Source: a bacterium
GTDB lineage: Bacteria > Verrucomicrobiota > Kiritimatiellia > CAIKKV01 > CAIYGI01
Assembly: GCA_025360745.1 (NCBI GenBank)
Contig: JANYBP010000001.1
Span: forward strand, 1 to 45,680
Reading direction: 5' to 3'
DNA: 45,680 bases
Below are positions 42,633 to 45,680 of this stretch, piece by piece. Both the position numbers and the translations under genes were made by a program. Every line of letters begins with the position of its first letter. Within the stretch, counting starts at the first letter, position 1. Under the pieces are notes generated by a model. That model saw only the letters and a program-made list of their open reading frames with translations. It searched no databases and was not told where the DNA came from.

Positions 42633-43251
42633 CTTGTCCCTTCTGTCCCTCCTCCCACCTCCGTCCCATGCGGGCCCTGTGCAGGCGCTCCGCAAAGCCG
42701 CCGCCGGTCTCGAAATCACGGGCCTGGCGGTCCATCAGGCGCTCTGCCAGCCAATGTGCCTGGGCGGCCAGGACCGCCCCAAGGTTGGCCGCGCGCTCCT
42801 CCGCGGGTTCGGCGGTGCCGGAACGGTTGATCCACACGGCCGCGGCCTCCACGCTTGCGGGCCTGAGGGCACGCGCCGCTTCAAAGGACGCCTCGCCCGC
42901 CTGCCAGTGTCTCAGATGACGGCGCATGAGGTGTTTGACATAATCCTTTTCAAGCTCACCCAGACTCGAACGGGCTACATTCGTGAGGTTCATCTCCAGC
43001 TTCTTGCTTGTGGCGCTGTCCTCGCTGCCTTCGCCAAGATTTTGATAACCGCTTCGCGCGGCCTGAACCATCTGATCGTAATGCCGGTCTTTCATGGGCA
43101 CATAACGCGCGCAGAAACGGCAGGTGTAATCATAGAGCATCACGGCAAGTTGATAGACCTTCAAGTTTCGATACCCGCTGTGTCTGCCGTAGACCCGTTG
43201 CGCCGCCCCGGAAGACAAAGCCTTCCCGTGCTCATCCCCTCCGTTCTGCAT
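42583..43251 (-). CDS. Four-helix-bundle protein (S23-like) with C-terminal suffix domain
   Basis: A 222-residue protein. The first 110 residues match the four-helix-bundle family first seen in intervening sequences of 23S rRNA: YRNLKVYQLAVMLYDYTCRF, then YDQMVQAARSGYQNLGEGSE and MNLTNVARSSLGELEKDYVK. A second helical part (ANLGAVLAAQAHWLAERLMD, then ETGGGFAERLHRAR) corresponds to the suffix domain I recall from Lentisphaerae. The tail is repeat-encoded (GQKGQDGQNGRNGLNG). The ATG at 43251 is preceded by GGAGGG, supplied by the flanking repeat. Its biochemical role is not known. The gene is bounded by 23-base direct repeats (42610-42632 and 43258-43280) and follows a truncated permease gene, which suggests it moved in as a unit. 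Confidence 0.8.
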   Translation of the reverse strand: MQNGGDEHGKALSSGAAQRVYGRHSGYRNLKVYQLAVMLYDYTCRFCARYVPMKDRHYDQMVQAARSGYQNLGEGSEDSATSKKLEMNLTNVARSSLGELEKDYVKHLMRRHLRHWQAGEASFEAARALRPASVEAAAVWINRSGTAEPAEERAANLGAVLAAQAHWLAERLMDRQARDFETGGGFAERLHRARMGRRWEEGQKGQDGQNGRNGLNGTGQSV

Positions 43252-43257
43252 ATGCCC

Positions 43258-43280
43258 TCCGTTCCGTCCGTTCTGTCCGT
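43258..43280. repeat. Upstream copy of the 23-base direct repeat
   Basis: This copy differs by one base from 42610-42632. It lies immediately before the four-helix-bundle gene and overlaps its ribosome-binding site. Both copies consist of TCCGTTCCGTCCGTT, then (C/T)TGTCCGT. Confidence 0.8.
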
Positions 43281-43327
43281 GAACACACCCCTACTCTACA
43301 GAAGGAACGACCCCGGAGTTTTTCCAC

Positions 43328-43599
43328 CCGCCCGGCCAGTCGGCTTACGGCCACCGCCGCCGCCGTGTACCCGCCGCTCAGGCGCAGTTGCGCCGAGACA
43401 ACCATCAACGCGTAGAGCAGCAGAATGGTCGGCATGCTGACCGACGCCAGCGCTTCGCCCATCGGCAGCACGCCCGTCGCTACCATGGCAATGGCCCCCA
43501 GCAAGGCTATGCCGGTCCGGTCCAGCGCCAGCCCGGCACATGCCCCAGCGCAATCCCAGCGTAGGTAACGGCGAAAAGCAGCAATGCCCAATCGGGCAT
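43328..43599 (-). pseudogene. Broken start of an SLC13/ArsB-type permease gene
   Basis: The gene begins with the ATG at 43599 (MPDWALLLFAVTYAGIALGH), the first helix of SLC13-like anion permeases. Near base 43529 the frame breaks. The neighbouring frame continues the protein (LALDRTGIALLGAIAMVATG, then MPTILLLYALMVVSAQLRLS) up to SRLAGR at 43328. Beyond that the sequence is unrelated and enters the repeat before the four-helix-bundle gene. About 90 of the usual 400 or more residues remain. One missing base explains the frameshift, and replacement or insertion explains the loss of the rest. Confidence 0.65.
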
Positions 43600-43607
43600 G
43601 AACCGTC

Positions 43608-43940
43608 CTAGCGCCGGCTGACGACAACATGATCGCACTTGCGGCACATCAGAACGTCGTACTCGCCGAACGATCCCGTGGTCTTGTCCTGCGCCAGCTC
43701 GGTCGAGCCGCAGCGGGCGCAGGCCGCCTGCTTGCGTCCCGCGGCGTGGTCAAAAATCCCCTCCAGTTCCTCGATAATCGCGGCGGCCCGGTCCTGATCC
43801 TCGTCGGCCACCGCCAACTCCACACTCTCGATCTCGTCCTCGGCGCGTGTCGCCTGTTCGAATTTTATCCCCGCCTTGCGGAGGGCCTCGGCCGCCACGG
43901 CGGCTTTGTCGGATTCGAAGTAACTGGCAACGATGTTCAT
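43608..43940 (-). CDS. DUF2007-like protein with a zinc ribbon
   Basis: A 110-residue cytoplasmic protein. The N-terminal half (MNIVASYFESDKAAVAAEAL, then VELAVADEDQDRAAAIIEEL) resembles DUF2007, a ferredoxin-like fold annotated as a putative signal-transducing domain. The C-terminal half is a zinc ribbon with Cys 74, 77, 99 and 102 (ARCGSTEL; LMCRKCDH). I start it at the ATG at 43940. A much longer frame exists upstream to 44273, but it runs through the REP (EDRLKPVHQ) and the transposase gene antisense, and is not real. Confidence 0.8.
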   Translation of the reverse strand: MNIVASYFESDKAAVAAEALRKAGIKFEQATRAEDEIESVELAVADEDQDRAAAIIEELEGIFDHAAGRKQAACARCGSTELAQDKTTGSFGEYDVLMCRKCDHVVVSRR

Positions 43941-44037
43941 GCGGGAAGTGTGCATCACGCCCATGAAGAAATGCAAGCGGCACTTGCAATCTGGCGCCCC
44001 ACAGCCTACAAAGGGGTCATTGGGCCATCCAATCTGT

Positions 44038-44063
44038 GTTTGGTGTACCGGCTTTAGCCGGTC
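44038..44063 (+). repeat. REP element, left flank of the transposase gene
   Basis: Head GTTTGGTGT followed by the hairpin ACCGGC-TTTA-GCCGGT and a final C. It points toward the transposase gene. It is the same element as at 32754-32779. Confidence 0.85.
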
Positions 44064-44069
44064 TTCTCT

Positions 44070-44137
44070 GGTTTGGCGAACAACCATGATGATAATTGCG
44101 GCTTGGAACGAGACCGCCTTAAGCGAATCGCCAAACC
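44070..44137 (+). promoter_or_regulatory. Inverted repeat in the transposase leader
   Basis: GGTTTGGCG (44070-44078) and CGCCAAACC (44129-44137) are perfect 9-base inverses, and the second ends 11 bases before the ATG at 44149. A partial REP-like GACCGCCTTAAG lies between them at 44112-44123. Pairing in the mRNA could limit translation of the transposase, or the inverse arms could be protein-binding sites. No experimental support is visible. Confidence 0.4.
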
Positions 44138-44148
44138 GCGGGTGCAAT

Positions 44149-44754
44149 ATGTACGACTGGCGTAAACTGAGCCAAAAGCAACGGTGCGACTTGCTTGCCT
44201 GGCGGCGGCGTATGCGATATCCATGGCACAGTCCGCAGCACCGCACCTGTGAACATGGCGTGTACCATATCACCGCGTCTTGCTATGAGCATAATCCGAT
44301 CATCGGGAATTCTCCAGCGCGAATGGCCGATTTTGCCACTACTCTTGCGGACTGCATTAATGCATATGCCAGTAATATTCACGCTTGGTGCGTCTTGCCG
44401 AATCATTATCATGTGTTGATCTCCACGGCTGAGGTCATTGCTTTGATCGGCGCTCTCGGTAAAATGCACGGACGCACGTCATTTGCATGGAACGGCGTAG
44501 ACGTGCTGCGCGGCCAGCAGGTTTGGTGCAAGGCGGTAGAACGCGGCATACGTTCCGATAGACATCACTGGGCCACAATGAATTATGTGCACAACAATCC
44601 GGTCCATCATGGGTATACAAGATATTGGCAGGAATGGCCATATTCCAGCGCCTCCGATTACCTTGCTTCAGTGGGAATTGCAGAGGCGCAACGCATATGG
44701 AATGAGTATCCGGTGTTGGACTACGGCAAGGGGTGGGACGATACTGAAATGTAG
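44149..44754 (+). CDS. REP-associated tyrosine transposase (RAYT, Y1/HUH family)
   Basis: A 201-residue Y1_Tnp-family protein. The metal-binding HUH motif is CVLPNHYHVLI (His 86 and His 88). The nucleophile is Tyr 146 in NYVHNNPVHHGY, followed by the conserved EWPYSSASDY. RAYTs cut and rejoin single-stranded REP hairpins and are considered the source of REP spread; they are usually single-copy and not themselves part of an insertion sequence. The gene lies between two REP copies in inverted orientation, which fits this role. The N-terminus WRKLSQKQRCDLLAWRRRMR and PWHSPQH are typical of the family in this phylum. I start at 44149; the frame is open upstream but would translate the REP (VWCTGFSRS). 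Confidence 0.92.
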   Translation: MYDWRKLSQKQRCDLLAWRRRMRYPWHSPQHRTCEHGVYHITASCYEHNPIIGNSPARMADFATTLADCINAYASNIHAWCVLPNHYHVLISTAEVIALIGALGKMHGRTSFAWNGVDVLRGQQVWCKAVERGIRSDRHHWATMNYVHNNPVHHGYTRYWQEWPYSSASDYLASVGIAEAQRIWNEYPVLDYGKGWDDTEM

Positions 44755-44775
44755 ACCTGGAGTATAGGGACGAAA

Positions 44776-44800
44776 ACCGCCTAAAGGCGGTACACCAAAC
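44776..44800 (-). repeat. REP element, right flank of the transposase gene
   Basis: Read on the minus strand: head GTTTGGTGT, hairpin ACCGCC-TTTA-GGCGGT. It starts 22 bases after the transposase stop and also points toward the gene. Relative to the left copy, both stem positions have swapped G for C together. Confidence 0.85.
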
Positions 44801-44831
44801 AACAATGCACGGCGGGTGATCGTTGAGAAAA

Positions 44832-45680
44832 ATGCGTGGTTCTAATATCGCACTCCCCATCCGCGCGCTAGAGGATGAGCTGGTGGCGGCGCTTGCCGGA
44901 CACAGACGACTTGTCCTGCACGCGCCCACGGGCTCGGGAAAATCCACCCAGATTCCGCAGATGCTGGTGGACCGCGATTGCGCCGGCAACGGGCGCGTGG
45001 TCATTCTCCAGCCCCGCCGGCTGGCCGCCCGCCTGCTGGCCGCACGGGTCGCCGCGGAACGCGGTGTCCGCCTGGGCGGCGAGGTCGGTTACCAGATTCG
45101 TTTCGAGGACCAATCCTCAGCCGCCACGCGCATCATGTTCGTCACCGAAGGCATATTGCTGCGCCAGATCCTGGGCAACCCCGGGCTCGACGGCGTGGGA
45201 ACGGTGATCTTCGACGAATTTCACGAGCGCCGGCTCGCGGTGGACATCGCGCTCGGCAGATGCCTCGACTTGCAGGACGGCCCGCGCCCGGACCTTAAAG
45301 TGGTGGTGATGTCGGCGACGCTTGAAACCGCCGGTCTGGCGGATTTTCTAACACCCGCGACCACGCTGGAAACCGGCGGCCGGCTGTTTCCCGTGGAGAT
45401 TCTCTATCGGCCTGATCGACCGCCCGTCAACGACCGCCGCGGCGGCCCGCCCCGCGAGATCCCGCTATGGGAAAAAATGGTGACCGTCTGCCGCGAGGCG
45501 ATGGCCATGCCGGACGCCGGCAACATCCTGATGTTCCTGCCCGGCACCCATGAAATCCGTAAAACCTGCGAGATGTTGGAAAGCGGTTCTGTTAGCCGCG
45601 GGTGGGACGTGTTTCCGTTATACAGTTCTTTGCCACCCGCCGCGCAGGAGGCGGCGATCACCCCCGGCCCGCGGCCGAAA
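44832..45680 (+). CDS. hrpB: HrpB-type ATP-dependent helicase, partial
   Basis: The first 283 residues of a DEAH/RHA-family helicase run off the window end in frame. Motif I is APTGSGKST (31-39), motif Ia PRRLAA (61-66), TEGILLRQIL follows at 105-114, motif II is the HrpB-specific DEFHER (128-133), and motif III is SAT (161-163). GYQIRFE and the FPVEILYRPDRP linker also fit HrpB. Full-length HrpB has about 820 residues. Its cellular role is poorly defined; related enzymes remodel RNA or ribonucleoprotein. The ATG at 44832 gives the expected start, 31 bases after the right REP. The upstream signal is weak (GAGAAAA). Confidence 0.9.
   Translation, partial: MRGSNIALPIRALEDELVAALAGHRRLVLHAPTGSGKSTQIPQMLVDRDCAGNGRVVILQPRRLAARLLAARVAAERGVRLGGEVGYQIRFEDQSSAATRIMFVTEGILLRQILGNPGLDGVGTVIFDEFHERRLAVDIALGRCLDLQDGPRPDLKVVVMSATLETAGLADFLTPATTLETGGRLFPVEILYRPDRPPVNDRRGGPPREIPLWEKMVTVCREAMAMPDAGNILMFLPGTHEIRKTCEMLESGSVSRGWDVFPLYSSLPPAAQEAAITPGPRPK

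Noticed and set aside
42503-42658. N-terminal extension of the acyl carrier protein
   Set aside because: It reads RTKRTERTKR from the tandem repeat; carrier proteins start where the ATG at 42502 lies, with a ribosome-binding site.
43941-44273. Long N-terminal extension of the DUF2007-like protein
   Set aside because: It runs antisense through the REP and the transposase gene; the natural start is at 43940.
44435-45004. Minus-strand frame of 189 codons
   Set aside because: It is antisense to both the transposase and hrpB and translates the right REP as VWCTAFRR.

Overview
The window is GC-rich and densely coding. It looks like a piece of chromosome from the Verrucomicrobiota/Lentisphaerota/Kiritimatiellota group, or a close PVC-type relative. 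That placement is inference. It rests on the MoxR/DUF58/BatA/VWA/DUF4175/DUF4159 gene string, the WRGPDGNG-type PQQ-propeller protein, the GH172 and GH78 enzymes, and several families of short intergenic repeats of the kind common in these phyla. No rRNA, tRNA, CRISPR array or prophage was seen.

Layout. At 1-460 a UbiA-like prenyltransferase gene (minus) loses its family-like sequence near base 135, next to the tail of an unrelated plus-strand frame. At 743-3158 an ABC-2 exporter pair and a TPR membrane protein form a translationally coupled operon behind a good sigma70-type promoter that appears to start transcription at the ATG. At 3195-5604 come a GspB-like secretion protein, a TPR/GspE-N-like protein and a HAD phosphatase. 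At 5773-10896 is a sugar-catabolism block: lactonase, lipoprotein, a frameshifted Gfo/Idh/MocA oxidoreductase and a GH78-like rhamnosidase.

From 38213 down to 10923 nearly everything runs on the minus strand: a very long GlnE with two ACT-like domains at its N-terminus, an exported TPR protein, a REP pair, then a ten-gene run. That run holds a 1052-residue exported protein of unknown function, MoxR, DUF58, BatA-type VWA, a second VWA protein, a DUF4175-like protein, DUF4159, a roughly 1526-residue thioredoxin-HEAT-thioredoxin-CcdA fusion, and a LolD-like ATPase with a 1095-residue FtsX/MacB-type permease. The genes overlap by 4 bases or sit a few bases apart. I read them as one envelope system that combines AAA+/VWA assembly, trans-membrane thiol reduction and lipoprotein-type export.

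At 38896-42153 are an esterase-like hydrolase, a GH172 protein and, convergent with them, a PQQ-propeller protein. At 42257-43940 are an orphan acyl carrier protein, a four-helix-bundle gene flanked by 23-base direct repeats, the broken start of a permease gene, and a small DUF2007/zinc-ribbon protein. At 44149-44754 is a REP-associated Y1 transposase (RAYT) flanked by inverted REP elements; two more copies of the same REP lie at 32.8 kb. The window ends inside hrpB.

Five repeat families were found, all between or at the edges of genes: the RAYT-linked REP, a GGAGGG/CTCCGTG palindrome, a 7-base G(T/G)GTTC(A/G) tandem, a CCGTTCCGTC-type repeat at the four-helix-bundle gene, and an AT-rich TAATCGTAATC hairpin.
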